Assembly (NCBI GenBank): GCA_013815385.1
Contig: JACDGL010000001.1
Coordinates: 372,001 to 436,000 of the forward strand
Reading direction: 5' to 3'
Length of the DNA: 64,000 nucleotides
Origin: Taibaiella sp.
GTDB lineage: Bacteria > Bacteroidota > Bacteroidia > Chitinophagales > Chitinophagaceae
This document shows, one piece after another, positions 33,843-43,724 of this stretch. Under the pieces are notes generated by a model. It saw nothing but the letters and a program-made list of their open reading frames with translations, had not been told where the DNA came from and searched no databases. Both the position numbers and the translations under genes were made by a program. Positions within the stretch are counted from its first letter, which is position 1. Each line of letters begins with the position of its first letter.

Positions 33843-34224
33843 GTCTTTCAAAAATGTCCCTTTGGTTAAGATTAAGAATATTTCTCCCAAAGTATTGGAA
33901 ATATATTCTTAAGATACCACGGCTTACCTCCAATTTCTCCACATGGTACTACATTTTGAATCCTTGAACTGAATAATGGCAAACACTACGTTGGTCATCC
34001 TGTAAATGTATAGAAACATTACACGCACCATTCAAAGAATTACGTCCCAGCAGCAAAACCTGACTTCAGGTAAAACTATTATGATGCTCTTTTTCTTATA
34101 AGTATAAATCGTATTTGATTTTGAACGTTATATGAAATCGGGGTCGGATAGGGAATTTGCTGTAAAGCATTTATTTTAGCCATGCGTGGCGCGGATTTTG
34201 CTGTTTCGAAGTAGTTGGATGCAC
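33843..34224. other. Gene-free region downstream of tRNA-Ser
   Basis: About 380 bp without a credible frame, AT-rich at the start. A loose ATATTTC/GAAATAT inverted repeat near 33880-33905 is the only structure noted. No integrase gene or clear att repeat of the tRNA end is seen. Confidence 0.5.
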
Positions 34225-34671
34225 TTATTTGCCTAAAGCTTTTAATTTAGGTCGGAAGAAACTATAGATTGCTTCAAGATTTTTTTTAAGCCATTCAAAC
34301 TGTCGAAACCAATCTTCATATGTATATAGGTCCGCACTCTGCTCTACATATATACGTTTCAAAATGCGAGTAGGCATTGGATCCCATATAGCTTTGTCAA
34401 TTTGTTGCCCGAATTCATCCTTATACATCATTTCAAGTTTTCTGAAAGTTTCCGTAGCTTTTTTCCCATGAATCCTGAGCTCAACGCGATTTGAACCTTT
34501 TGTATTTATCACTGCCTCAAGCGTTCCCAAACTTGTTCCTAATGGAAAATTGCACCATGTGTTGTGTGCGTTATTACACTTTGGAAGAGTGGCGCAATTA
34601 GTTTCTAAATAATGGTGGAATTCGCGCCAATATCGAGATTGTAATTCCTTGGTGTCGGTTGTTGGTAGCAT
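34225..34671 (-). CDS. DUF4268-like protein
   Basis: 148 residues from the ATG at 34671 (MLPTTDTKELQSRYW); an upstream in-frame ATG at 34689 would add six residues. The pattern SRYWREFHHYLE, then RVELRIHGKKATETFRKLEMMYKDE-type helices (in part NRVELRIHGKKATETF), and a C-terminal WLKKNLEAIYSFFRPKLK matches DUF4268, a domain usually found in or next to predicted nucleases. It has no own catalytic motif. Here it stands alone between tRNA-Ser and the sugar-phosphate operon. Role unknown; possible leftover of a mobile or defence locus. Confidence 0.65.
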   Translation of the reverse strand: MLPTTDTKELQSRYWREFHHYLETNCATLPKCNNAHNTWCNFPLGTSLGTLEAVINTKGSNRVELRIHGKKATETFRKLEMMYKDEFGQQIDKAIWDPMPTRILKRIYVEQSADLYTYEDWFRQFEWLKKNLEAIYSFFRPKLKALGK

Positions 34672-34751
34672 AATGCTAAAACTAAGCAAATGTCAGAATA
34701 TTGCTTAAGTCCACCACAAAAAGTTAGAAAGTTGCATTTCTATTTCGCAGT

Positions 34752-34779
34752 AAAAGCGGCTTAATCATACACCGCTTTT
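34752..34779 (-). terminator. Terminator of the sugar-phosphate operon
   Basis: AAAAGCGG (34752-34759) and CCGCTTTT (34772-34779) make an 8-bp stem with a 12-nt loop directly after, and touching, the pgm stop codon; on the minus strand it ends in TTTT. Confidence 0.7.
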
Positions 34780-36443
34780 TATGCTTTTTTTCCCGATTGG
34801 GCAGATGATAACGCATCATTCACTATTTCCTGTGCCTGTGCTAAAATTTTATCTAAATGAGCTCTTCCTAAAAAACTCTCTCCATATATCTTATATATTT
34901 CTTCTGTTCCTGACGGACGTGCGGCAAACCACCCACTTTTAGTAGAGACTCTTAAACCTCCTATAGAAGCATTATTACCGGGAGCAGTAGTTAATATAAC
35001 TTCAATTTTTTCACCTGCCATATCAGTAATTCTGACCTGTTGCGGTGAGAGTGTGCTTAACGCTTTCTTTTGTTCAGGCGTTGCAGCTGCTTCAATCCGG
35101 TCATACACAGGGGCTCCGAATTCGTTCGTCAGTTCCTGGTAAATTTCACCAGGGTCTTTACCCATTTGTGCTGTAATCTCTGCCGAAAGCAGAGCGGGAA
35201 TAAAGCCGTCTTTATCGGTAGTCCATACGCTGCCATCCTTTCGCAGAAAAGATGCGCCTGCACTCTCCTCACCAACAAAAGCGAGCGATCCATCAAGTAG
35301 CCCATCTACAAACCACTTAAACCCAACAGGTACTTCATAGAGTTTTCTGCCAAGTTTTGCAGTAACGTGGTCAATCATCTGGCTGCTTACTACGGTCTTC
35401 CCTACTGCTGCTATTGGGCTCCAATCCGGCCGGTGTTGAAAAAGATAGGAGATGCAAACAGAGAGGTAATGGTTAGGGGGAAGCAATCCTGTACTTTTTG
35501 TAACTATACCATGCCTGTCATGATCTGTATCGCAAGCGAAAGATATATCGTACTTGTCTTTTGTATTTATAAGACCCTGCATTGCATAAGGGGAAGACGG
35601 ATCCATCCGTATCTGCCCATCCCAGTCAACAGTCATAAAACGAAAAGTAGGATCAACTTCTTTATTCAGTACTGTAAGATTTAATTTATAGTGTTCTGCA
35701 ATGGGCTCCCAATAATGGACACCAGCACCACCTAAAGGATCTACACCGATATGTAAATTCCCATTGCGTATGGCATCCATATTAACTACATTGCCAAGAT
35801 CAGCGATGTAGGTATTCAGGTAGTCGTACTTATGTGTTGTTGGCGCTTTTAGTGCCTTATCTAAAGCAATCCTTTTAACATCCTTAAGGCCATTTTCCAG
35901 TAACTCATTAGCCTTTGCCTCTATCCAACTGGTTATTGAAGTTCCGGCAGGTCCACCATTAGGTGGATTGTATTTGAACCCTCCATCTTGTGGGGGATTA
36001 TGGGATGGGGTAATTACAATACCATCAGCAAATCCGCTTTTGCGATCCTTGTTGTAAGTAAGTATAGCGTGAGAAATAACCGGGGTAGGCGTGTATTCAT
36101 CCATTCCGGCCATCATTACCTCTACACCGTTTGCGGCCAATACCTCGAGTGCGCTGGCAAAGGCAGGTACAGAAAGCGCATGAGTATCCATACCAATAAA
36201 GAGGGGGCCTTCTACCTGATTTGCTTTTCGATAAAAACAAATGGCCTGGGTTATTGCGAGTATATGCCATTCATTGAACGACCTGCTAAAGGCAGAACCC
36301 CTATGGCCCGAAGTGCCAAAGCTTACCCTTTGCATTGCGACAAGCGGGTCTGGTATATCGCTATAATAGGTTGTTATTAGTCGTGGTATATTAACCAGTA
36401 TATCCGGTGGCGCTACCTTTCCTGCAAGGGGGCTTATATTCAT
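34779..36443 (-). CDS. pgm: Phosphoglucomutase, alpha-D-glucose phosphate-specific
   Basis: 554 residues. FGTSGHRG (42-49), phosphoserine loop ITPSHNPPQDGG with S147, metal-binding CDTDHDRHG, and the phosphate-binding RPSGTEEIYKIYGES near the C-terminus. Interconverts glucose 1-phosphate and glucose 6-phosphate, linking glycogen and nucleotide-sugar metabolism to the pentose phosphate enzymes encoded upstream. Length is normal for the alpha-glucose-specific class. Last gene of the operon, 110 bp after pgl; it may also have an own promoter in that gap, though I see no consensus. Confidence 0.95.
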   Translation of the reverse strand: MNISPLAGKVAPPDILVNIPRLITTYYSDIPDPLVAMQRVSFGTSGHRGSAFSRSFNEWHILAITQAICFYRKANQVEGPLFIGMDTHALSVPAFASALEVLAANGVEVMMAGMDEYTPTPVISHAILTYNKDRKSGFADGIVITPSHNPPQDGGFKYNPPNGGPAGTSITSWIEAKANELLENGLKDVKRIALDKALKAPTTHKYDYLNTYIADLGNVVNMDAIRNGNLHIGVDPLGGAGVHYWEPIAEHYKLNLTVLNKEVDPTFRFMTVDWDGQIRMDPSSPYAMQGLINTKDKYDISFACDTDHDRHGIVTKSTGLLPPNHYLSVCISYLFQHRPDWSPIAAVGKTVVSSQMIDHVTAKLGRKLYEVPVGFKWFVDGLLDGSLAFVGEESAGASFLRKDGSVWTTDKDGFIPALLSAEITAQMGKDPGEIYQELTNEFGAPVYDRIEAAATPEQKKALSTLSPQQVRITDMAGEKIEVILTTAPGNNASIGGLRVSTKSGWFAARPSGTEEIYKIYGESFLGRAHLDKILAQAQEIVNDALSSAQSGKKA

Positions 36444-36553
36444 ATTCCTATTAGTATTTTACTTTCCGAACGCAGATAATATCTACTCTGCTTTATTTAA
36501 TCAATAATACAAAATAGCCATCTATAGTTATAGGATACTTTTTTCATAAATAT

Positions 36554-37291
36554 TTAGGCAGGCATAAGAGCCGCTGCCTGTTTATCAACAAACCAATATA
36601 AATTTCCCATCACTGGTTTTATCAATTGGGCGGGGTACCTATCAGGCTGGTAAGCGGATGTTTGAACAATCTTAAAAATGTCGGCTTTCCCCGCACCTGC
36701 CACTAGAAATAAAACATTATCGGCCTGGTTGATCAATTTTGCTGTCATTGTAACACGAAACATCTTTTGTTCCGGAACATACACTTCTTTTATAATCCGC
36801 ACATTTTCATGAATAACATCGGTACCGGGAAATAGAGATGCAGTATGGCCATTTTCACCAAGGCCGAGCAGAATAAGATCGAAAGCAGGAGGGTTCTCAC
36901 CGAAAAACTCATTTATCGTGCTTTCATATTTGATAGCGGCTTCAACAGGTGATAGGTCAACCGGTATTGGATTAATATTTGCCGCTGGTATTTGGATTTT
37001 ATCGAGCAATAGCAACCGAGCTGTGTAAGCGTTATTTTTTTTATCATCCAACGGTACACAACGCTCATCTCCCCAGAATATAAATGTCCTGTCCCATTCT
37101 ATTTGATCACAAAAGGGTTGTTTAGTTAACAGGATATATAGTTGTTCCGGGGTGTTGCCACCGGAAAGGGCGATAACGAATCTGCCTTTTGCTTCGATTG
37201 TATGCCTGGCAACTTCAATTATAAATTTAGCCGTTGCATCTGTCAACTCCTCTATCGTCTTAAACACCTTTATACTACTTGGCTGGACCAT
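36554..37291 (-). CDS. pgl: 6-phosphogluconolactonase
   Basis: Start placed at the ATG at 37291 (MVQPSSIKVFKTIEELT), giving 245 residues; the longer frame only extends into zwf. DevB/Pgl-type motifs: VIALSGGNTPEQLY, FIFWGDERCVPLDDKKNN, LGLGENGHTASLFPGT. Hydrolyses 6-phosphogluconolactone, the second step of the oxidative pentose phosphate pathway. It overlaps the end of zwf by 17 bp, so translation is probably coupled. Confidence 0.95.
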   Translation of the reverse strand: MVQPSSIKVFKTIEELTDATAKFIIEVARHTIEAKGRFVIALSGGNTPEQLYILLTKQPFCDQIEWDRTFIFWGDERCVPLDDKKNNAYTARLLLLDKIQIPAANINPIPVDLSPVEAAIKYESTINEFFGENPPAFDLILLGLGENGHTASLFPGTDVIHENVRIIKEVYVPEQKMFRVTMTAKLINQADNVLFLVAGAGKADIFKIVQTSAYQPDRYPAQLIKPVMGNLYWFVDKQAAALMPA

Positions 37292-38804
37292 GAGTATTGT
37301 TTTCAAGTGGTATAACAATCCAGTTATGTCCGTCTCGTGCTATTAGCGCCTCAGCATCTTCAGGCCCCTGTGTACCTGCATCATAATTAGGAAAATTAGG
37401 AGAGGTATTTGCTTTCCATGCGTCTAAAACCGGCATAAGTATTTCCCATGCAGCTTCTACCTGATCCGACCGCATAAACAAGGTTGCATCGCCCTCAAAG
37501 ATATCAAGAAGTAATGTTTCATAGGCTTCCGGCGTGCCCCCTGAATAGGCATCACTGTAATTAAATAGCATATCAACCGGGTTTAGCAGCATTTTAAGCC
37601 CTGGCTGCTTGGCCTGGAAACGCAGGCGTATCCCCATGTAAGGCTGTATATTCAATATCAGCCTGTTAGGTTGCCAATTCTCAGTAGTTTCAATCGGAAA
37701 TGAATGATGGGGTACCGGCCTGAATTGAATTGTAATAACAGAAATGGTTTCATTCATGCGCTTACCAGTACGCATATAGAATGGTACTCCCTGCCAGCGC
37801 CAGTTATCAATGTAAAATTTGATCGCGGCAAACGTTTCTACATTTGACGCTTCATTTACATCCGGCTCCTGCCTATAGCCGATTACTTTTTTACCCTCTA
37901 TCCATCCTTCACTATACTGGCCTCTTACGGCATTTTTATGTACATCTTCCGGCTTAAATTTTCTAAGCGCATTCAGTACATCCACTTTTTTATTCCTCAC
38001 TTCATCAGCATCAAAAGATACTGGCGCTTCCATAGCTATCAGGCACATCAACTGTAACAGATGATTCTGGATCATATCTCTAAGCGCACCAGCGGTTTCA
38101 TAATAATTCCCTCTTAGCTCCACGCCTAGCTGCTCTGATACTGTGATCTGCACATGGTCTATATAATTACGGTTCCATATGGGCTCAAACATTGCATTGG
38201 CAAAACGGAATGCAAGAATATTCTGTACTGTTTCCTTACCCAGGTAGTGATCTATGCGATAGATCTGAGTTTCATCAAACAGTCCGTGCAGTAAATTATT
38301 TAAGTGTTTGGCACTTTCCAGATCACGGCCGAACGGCTTCTCAACTACAATTCGGCTACGCTCTTTATTTGCAGACAATCCGCTTTCACCGATCTTAGTA
38401 GCAATGTCTTCAAAAAATGCAGGCGGCACTGCCATATAAAAAATACGGTTAACAGGTACACCCCAGGTTTTTTCAAGATTGTCTATTTCTTTTTTGACAG
38501 TTTTATATGTAGAAATATCACTGAAGTCACCTTTCTTATAACTGATGCACTTTTCAAAAACTTTCCATTCATCTTTCTTTGTTTTCCCCCTTCTGGAAAA
38601 TTTATCAACTCCTTCATTTATATGCTTTCTGAATGCAGGATCACTAATCTCTGTATGCGCTACACCCAGCACGGCAAAATGTTCCGGTATCCAATTATCT
38701 AAATACAGATTGTAAATAGCAGGCATTAACTTTCTCCAGGTGAGATCGCCACCTGCACCAAATATAACGATGACCGTAGGACTAATTTTTACTGTAGTTT
38801 CCAT
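37275..38804 (-). CDS. zwf: Glucose-6-phosphate 1-dehydrogenase
   Basis: 509 residues. Coenzyme-binding IFGAGGDLTWRKLMPA (14-29) and the active-site RIDHYLGKETVQN with its lysine and histidine. The cofactor motif GDLTWRK is typical of NADP-preferring enzymes, but preference cannot be decided by eye. Catalyses the first oxidative step of the pathway. Its ATG shares one base with the stop of gnd (TAATG). Confidence 0.96.
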   Translation of the reverse strand: METTVKISPTVIVIFGAGGDLTWRKLMPAIYNLYLDNWIPEHFAVLGVAHTEISDPAFRKHINEGVDKFSRRGKTKKDEWKVFEKCISYKKGDFSDISTYKTVKKEIDNLEKTWGVPVNRIFYMAVPPAFFEDIATKIGESGLSANKERSRIVVEKPFGRDLESAKHLNNLLHGLFDETQIYRIDHYLGKETVQNILAFRFANAMFEPIWNRNYIDHVQITVSEQLGVELRGNYYETAGALRDMIQNHLLQLMCLIAMEAPVSFDADEVRNKKVDVLNALRKFKPEDVHKNAVRGQYSEGWIEGKKVIGYRQEPDVNEASNVETFAAIKFYIDNWRWQGVPFYMRTGKRMNETISVITIQFRPVPHHSFPIETTENWQPNRLILNIQPYMGIRLRFQAKQPGLKMLLNPVDMLFNYSDAYSGGTPEAYETLLLDIFEGDATLFMRSDQVEAAWEILMPVLDAWKANTSPNFPNYDAGTQGPEDAEALIARDGHNWIVIPLENNTHGPAK

Positions 38805-40225
38805 TATTGCTTATTTTGACTCCATTGTGTGTGAAAAATACCTGCTCTATCGGTACGTTCATAAGTATGCGCCCCAAAGTAATCGCGCTGTGCCTGTATC
38901 AGGTTAGCAGGCAGCCAACCGCTCCTGTAGCCATCATAATAGGCTAATGAAGACATCATTACCGGCAATGGCACACCTGTTTCAATGCCTGTCTTTATAG
39001 CCAGTCTAAAACCATCCTGGCAGGATTGTAATTTATTTGCCAGCCCTTCATTTACCACCAGGTTTACCAGTGCCGGTTCATTTGAATATGCAGAAAGGAT
39101 ATCGTCCAGCAAGACCGACCTTATAATACATCCCCCACGCCAAATACTGGCAACTTCATTAAGTTTCAGATCGTAACCATATTCTTTTGACGCACGTTGC
39201 AAAAGCGACATTCCCTGTGCATAGGTTGTTATCATGGAGAAATAAACGGCATTTTCAAGCCAATCAATTAGTTCATTCGGCTGGCCTTTAAAAGTTGCCT
39301 TATTCCACTGTAGCTTTTTTTGTGCTGCTACCCTTTCTTCTTTTAATCCTGACAGATCGCGTGTAGAAACTGCGGTATCAATATTAGGAACAGGTAAATA
39401 CAAACCCATAGCACTCTGCGAAGTCCATTGGCCCGTTCCATTTTGTTTAGACGCATCAAGGATCATATCGATGAGCCTATTTTTTGTGAGGTCATCTTCC
39501 TGCGAAAAAATATCTGCAGTGATCTCTATTAAATAAGATTTTAATCTTCCTTCATTCCACTTTGCAAAGACTTTATGCAGATCATCATTGCCGATGCCAA
39601 TACATTCTTTCATAAGATGATATGCTTCTGCAATCAGCTGCATCAGGCCATATTCTATTCCATTATGCACCATTTTTACATAATGACCTGCTGAACCCGG
39701 GCCAAGCCAGGTGACACATGGCTCATCATTTACTTTAGCCGAAACTGATTTTAGCATAGGCGCTATTCGTTCATAAGCTTCCTTTGCGCCCCCCGGCATA
39801 ATACTAGGCCCATAACGCGCGCCATATTCGCCACCCGAAATACCTACACCCATAAAATGGATATGCTCTTTCGCCAATTGTTGTGTACGCACATCTGTAT
39901 CTGTAAAATGGGAATTACCGCAATCCATCACCAGATCATCATTTGATAAAAAGGGTTTCAATTCATTAATAACAGCATCTACAATTGCGCCAGCAGGTAC
40001 CAGTAACATAATAACCCTTGGGGACTTTAATGCGCCAATAAAATCATTAAGCGTATGAGCACCTAATACTTTGCGGCCTCCTGCATTGCTTTCCAGAGAA
40101 TTTACTTTTGCAGTGTCTTTGTCAAATCCGGCTACACTATATCCGTGATCGCACATATTGTAAACAAGATTCTGGCCCATAGTACCTAAGCCTATCATAC
40201 CATAATCATATTCCTGTGTTGCCAT
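38804..40225 (-). CDS. gnd: 6-phosphogluconate dehydrogenase, decarboxylating
   Basis: 473 residues, long (NADP-type) form. N-terminal GLGTMGQNLVYNM (12-24) binds the cofactor; the catalytic lysine is in GPGSAGHYVKMVHNGIEYG; the C-terminus has QRDYFGAHTYERTD. Produces ribulose 5-phosphate, carbon dioxide and NADPH. Coupled to zwf by a TAATG junction; 15 bp downstream of the HAD gene. Confidence 0.96.
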   Translation of the reverse strand: MATQEYDYGMIGLGTMGQNLVYNMCDHGYSVAGFDKDTAKVNSLESNAGGRKVLGAHTLNDFIGALKSPRVIMLLVPAGAIVDAVINELKPFLSNDDLVMDCGNSHFTDTDVRTQQLAKEHIHFMGVGISGGEYGARYGPSIMPGGAKEAYERIAPMLKSVSAKVNDEPCVTWLGPGSAGHYVKMVHNGIEYGLMQLIAEAYHLMKECIGIGNDDLHKVFAKWNEGRLKSYLIEITADIFSQEDDLTKNRLIDMILDASKQNGTGQWTSQSAMGLYLPVPNIDTAVSTRDLSGLKEERVAAQKKLQWNKATFKGQPNELIDWLENAVYFSMITTYAQGMSLLQRASKEYGYDLKLNEVASIWRGGCIIRSVLLDDILSAYSNEPALVNLVVNEGLANKLQSCQDGFRLAIKTGIETGVPLPVMMSSLAYYDGYRSGWLPANLIQAQRDYFGAHTYERTDRAGIFHTQWSQNKQ

Positions 40226-40240
40226 TTTTTTATTTTTTAC

Positions 40241-40873
40241 TTAACTATTTATAAAATGTACTGTTTTAATAAATTCCCGGGCATCGTCCAAACCTTTAAA
40301 ATGTAACACATTAAGGCCAAAATCTTTTGCAAGTGATGCTAACATAAGCCGGTCATCAACATATAATGCGTGTTCCGCTGATATGTGCGAAATATCGCAT
40401 GCCATTTTTAGCATCTCCATATCCGGCTTATGTAAATGCACATAACAGGATGAAATGTAAGCATCAAACAGCTCGTCTAACTTGAATTGATTTATTCTGT
40501 ATTCATTCAATTCGCGCCCCTCATTACTCACCGCAATAACCTTAAGCTTGTATTTATTTTTGATCTCTTTAAAAAATTCAATAGTTGCATCTAATAATTG
40601 TGATTGTTCAAACATAAATTTTTTAAAGTCTTCATGAGAAAAATTCCTCGGCTCATAAAACACTACCAGATCTAAATATTCATCCAGCGTCATCTTACCC
40701 ACTTCATATGTCTCAAATGCAAGATTGTGACGGTCTTCAACTTCAGCTTTATTCAATCCAAATTTTTCTATAGCCAGATAACGAGACTCATGTCCCCAGC
40801 CATTGGTGAGCAATACCCCACCTATATCTAAAAACAAAGCTTTTATTTCTCCTGCTCCCCTATCACTATGCAT
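40241..40873 (-). CDS. HAD-family phosphatase (YihX-like)
   Basis: 210 residues. Motif I reads FLDIGGVLLTNGWG: the nucleophile Asp is present but the usual second Asp is Gly, as in the DxGG/DxGN group of HAD phosphatases such as YihX, a glucose-1-phosphate phosphatase. Motif II is AVSNEGRE, Lys in LHKPDMEM, and the acidic motif is YVDDR. Since it overlaps the end of tal-pgi by 8 bp and lies inside the pentose phosphate operon, a sugar-phosphate substrate is likely; which one is unknown. Confidence 0.85.
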   Translation of the reverse strand: MHSDRGAGEIKALFLDIGGVLLTNGWGHESRYLAIEKFGLNKAEVEDRHNLAFETYEVGKMTLDEYLDLVVFYEPRNFSHEDFKKFMFEQSQLLDATIEFFKEIKNKYKLKVIAVSNEGRELNEYRINQFKLDELFDAYISSCYVHLHKPDMEMLKMACDISHISAEHALYVDDRLMLASLAKDFGLNVLHFKGLDDAREFIKTVHFINS

Positions 40874-43724
40874 GTTGTAATGTGTTTGATTCCCTTAGTG
40901 ATGTCCATATAGTTTCAAGGCCCTTATCAATGTCCTTCCCTAAGTTAATTCGAATGACTCTTCGGCCCTTATCATTCAACGACCTGAAATCCCCAAGCGA
41001 TTGTGCTTCATGCAATGTGGCGAAACCATACTTTTCGCCGGGTATAGGCAGGTCATTACTTTCATCACTTACCAATATAATATATAGACCAGTAGCCGGA
41101 CCTCCTTTATGGAGCTGGCCGGTAGAGTGCAGATAACGTGGACCATTTAAAAGTGTAGTTGCTGTTTTTAGCTCATTTCTCATCCGCATCCTCCATTCCT
41201 GTAGTATTTTGGTACGGTCATCAGTCATCAGGAAATAAGGTAGGAAAGCTATGTAATCTCCGGGCTGTGCTAATGCGCCGAAAGCATTTATAAATGCAGT
41301 CGCAGTAGTATTTTTATCAGCAAGCATGGCTACTTGTGCACTGCTATAAATAGAAAGACCATCATTCTTTAATATTGGGTCCGCTTTCTTAAAACTACCA
41401 TCCTTATTCCACTCAGCAAGAAGGTCATTTGTATTTTTTTTGCTTTCGGCTACATTAGGCTGGTTAAAAGGATTAATACCGATCACAACTCCCGCAGTAG
41501 CTACTGCTATTTCCCATCGGTAGTATTCTCCACCTAATGCCATCTTATCCGTTACTCTTATCCTTACCACCGGATGCCCTGCGGCTTCTAGTGCTTTTAG
41601 TTTTTGTTCATCCGCAATGGTATCGTCCGAAGGCAAATACATTTGTATAAATATTCTATCCTTTCCATACACATCCGGATCACCCAATTGTTCGCCATTC
41701 ACCGGTATTAATCCTTTCCCTTCTTTACCAGTGCTTTCAGCAAGCAATTGTTCTACCCAAAAGCCAAATGAACTAATTGATGAAGACAACACGAATGTGA
41801 CCTTATCTCGTCCTTGCCGCTGGCAAATGCCTAACACTACACCTAAGCTGATGCCTGGATTGACAGCAACCGGAACAGAAGCATCTGAACTGGTCTTCGT
41901 TTGCTTTGCCCCGGCCATTATTGCATTTATATCAATACCCATCAAGGCCATTGGTAATAGCCCAAAATCAGAAAGCACCGAATAACGCCCACCAATATCA
42001 GAAGGGTTAATAAAGACTTTTCTGAACTTGTAGTCTGCTGCCATCTTTACCAAAGGACTGCCTGCATCAGTAATAGCTACAAAATTATTACCGGTATTTG
42101 CATTGCCTTTCTTTTGTAACTCCTGATAAAAATATTTAAAGAAGCTAAGTGTTTCTGCTGTGTTTCCGGATTTAGTGGCTGCTATGAAAAGTGTTTTTTC
42201 TATATCGACCTGCTTTTCTATATCCAGGATAGCCGCCGGGGACGTGTTATCCAGAACCAGCAATTCAAGATAGCCTCCTGTTGTGCCATAAGTAGCCCTT
42301 GCTACCTCTGAGCATAGGCTGCTTCCACCCATACCAAGCAATACAGCATGTTTATATCCTTCCTCTTTTATACTTTTTGCAAATGTCAGGATATCTGCTG
42401 CTACCGGAGCGTAATTGTCAGGTAGTGTAAGCCATCCCATACTTTCAGTAATCATCTTTGCTTCCTCTGGCTCTGTTTTCCAAAGAGAAGGATCTTTACC
42501 ATAAAGGCGTGCACCTACCTGCTTTTCGTCCATCGAAGCATAAGCACTTTCAATTTCTTTTTTGAAAGGACCATAACTGATATCCTGCGTAGAAAACTGC
42601 GATCCCAATATCTTTTCTCTTTTTTCCGCCAATGCTGTCATCAACTCACTAAACGATTCTACGAATTTATTAATCCCTTCCTGCTCCAATTGCCATGTTA
42701 TAAGATCTATATCAATGCCTATCTTTTTAAGTTCTTCAAATGTTTGAGTTGCACCAGCAATATCACTTTCAATAGCGTCTTTCTGTATCTTTCCATGATC
42801 TTCAAATGCCTCAATTGTTTCATCAGGCAGGGTATTTACGGTATCCTTGCCTATCAGGGCTTCTACATAGCGTACATCGCTGTGCAATGGGTCTTTATTG
42901 CTGGTGCTGGCCCATAATGGCCGCTGCACATGCGCGCCTTTACTAGCCATAGCTTGCCAATCGGCCCCGATAAACAGTTCTTTAAAACGCTGGTATGCAA
43001 GTTGCGCGCTGGCAATCCCTATTTTACCCATTAATGTTTGGGGTACTATTTCTTTGTTATTATTACCTGAGATATGCTGGCTTAGCAACTGATCTGCAAG
43101 AACATCTATCCTGCTAAGAAAAAAGCTAGCAACAGATACAATATTCTGGACTGGTTTGCCTTCGCCAAGTCTGCGTTTTATGGCGCGTATATATGCATTT
43201 GCAACATCAACATATCTTTCAATAGAAAAAAGGAGTGTTACATTTATATTAATGCCTTCATAAAGCAGTGTTTCAATAGCCGGTATCCCCTGTATTGTGC
43301 TGGGTATCTTTATATAGCAATTAAGGCGGTTAACACTCGCGTATAACCTACGCGCCTCCTCAATTGATCCCTGGCTGTCTAGTGCCAGATAGGGCGATAC
43401 TTCAAGGCTTACAAAACCATCTGTACCATCTGAGCTGTCATATACCGGCTTCAGTATATCGCAGGCGTCCTGCACATCTTTTATTGTAAGTGCATCATAT
43501 ATCTCCCGTACTGTGCATCCTTTTGCCACCAGTTCTTTGATCTGGTCATCATAATCTTCACTGCCTGAAATAGCCTTAAAAAAGATACTGGGGTTAGATG
43601 TAATACCACGAAGCCCCTGTTCAGACACGCGCTTTTTTAGTTCACCGCTTGTTATCTTTTTTCTGGTCAGGTTATCGAGCCAATAGCTTTGGCCGGAATT
43701 CAATAAATCAACTAAATTGCTCAT
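40866..43724 (-). CDS. Bifunctional transaldolase/phosphoglucose isomerase
   Basis: 952 residues, two enzymes in one chain. Residues 1-370 are a transaldolase: LRGITSNPSIFFKAI and the Schiff-base lysine K139 in CYIKIPST. Residues about 400-950 are a phosphoglucose isomerase: GMGGSSLCSEVAR, KSGNTAETLSFFKYF and GGRYSVLSDFGLLP. Tal moves a dihydroxyacetone unit in the non-oxidative branch and Pgi converts fructose 6-phosphate to glucose 6-phosphate, so the fusion can recycle fructose 6-phosphate from transaldolase into the oxidative branch. Such fusions are known in some other bacteria. Overlaps rpiB by 4 bp and the HAD gene by 8 bp. Confidence 0.96.
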   Translation of the reverse strand: MSNLVDLLNSGQSYWLDNLTRKKITSGELKKRVSEQGLRGITSNPSIFFKAISGSEDYDDQIKELVAKGCTVREIYDALTIKDVQDACDILKPVYDSSDGTDGFVSLEVSPYLALDSQGSIEEARRLYASVNRLNCYIKIPSTIQGIPAIETLLYEGININVTLLFSIERYVDVANAYIRAIKRRLGEGKPVQNIVSVASFFLSRIDVLADQLLSQHISGNNNKEIVPQTLMGKIGIASAQLAYQRFKELFIGADWQAMASKGAHVQRPLWASTSNKDPLHSDVRYVEALIGKDTVNTLPDETIEAFEDHGKIQKDAIESDIAGATQTFEELKKIGIDIDLITWQLEQEGINKFVESFSELMTALAEKREKILGSQFSTQDISYGPFKKEIESAYASMDEKQVGARLYGKDPSLWKTEPEEAKMITESMGWLTLPDNYAPVAADILTFAKSIKEEGYKHAVLLGMGGSSLCSEVARATYGTTGGYLELLVLDNTSPAAILDIEKQVDIEKTLFIAATKSGNTAETLSFFKYFYQELQKKGNANTGNNFVAITDAGSPLVKMAADYKFRKVFINPSDIGGRYSVLSDFGLLPMALMGIDINAIMAGAKQTKTSSDASVPVAVNPGISLGVVLGICQRQGRDKVTFVLSSSISSFGFWVEQLLAESTGKEGKGLIPVNGEQLGDPDVYGKDRIFIQMYLPSDDTIADEQKLKALEAAGHPVVRIRVTDKMALGGEYYRWEIAVATAGVVIGINPFNQPNVAESKKNTNDLLAEWNKDGSFKKADPILKNDGLSIYSSAQVAMLADKNTTATAFINAFGALAQPGDYIAFLPYFLMTDDRTKILQEWRMRMRNELKTATTLLNGPRYLHSTGQLHKGGPATGLYIILVSDESNDLPIPGEKYGFATLHEAQSLGDFRSLNDKGRRVIRINLGKDIDKGLETIWTSLRESNTLQHA

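Noticed and set aside
33688-33912. Plus-strand frame of 74 codons over the tRNA
   Set aside because: It spans the tRNA-Ser gene and its terminator; not a protein gene.
33790-34224. Integration of a mobile element at tRNA-Ser
   Set aside because: No integrase gene and no repeat of the tRNA 3' end longer than 8 bp (CCCTATCC near 34145-34155, inverted) was found downstream.
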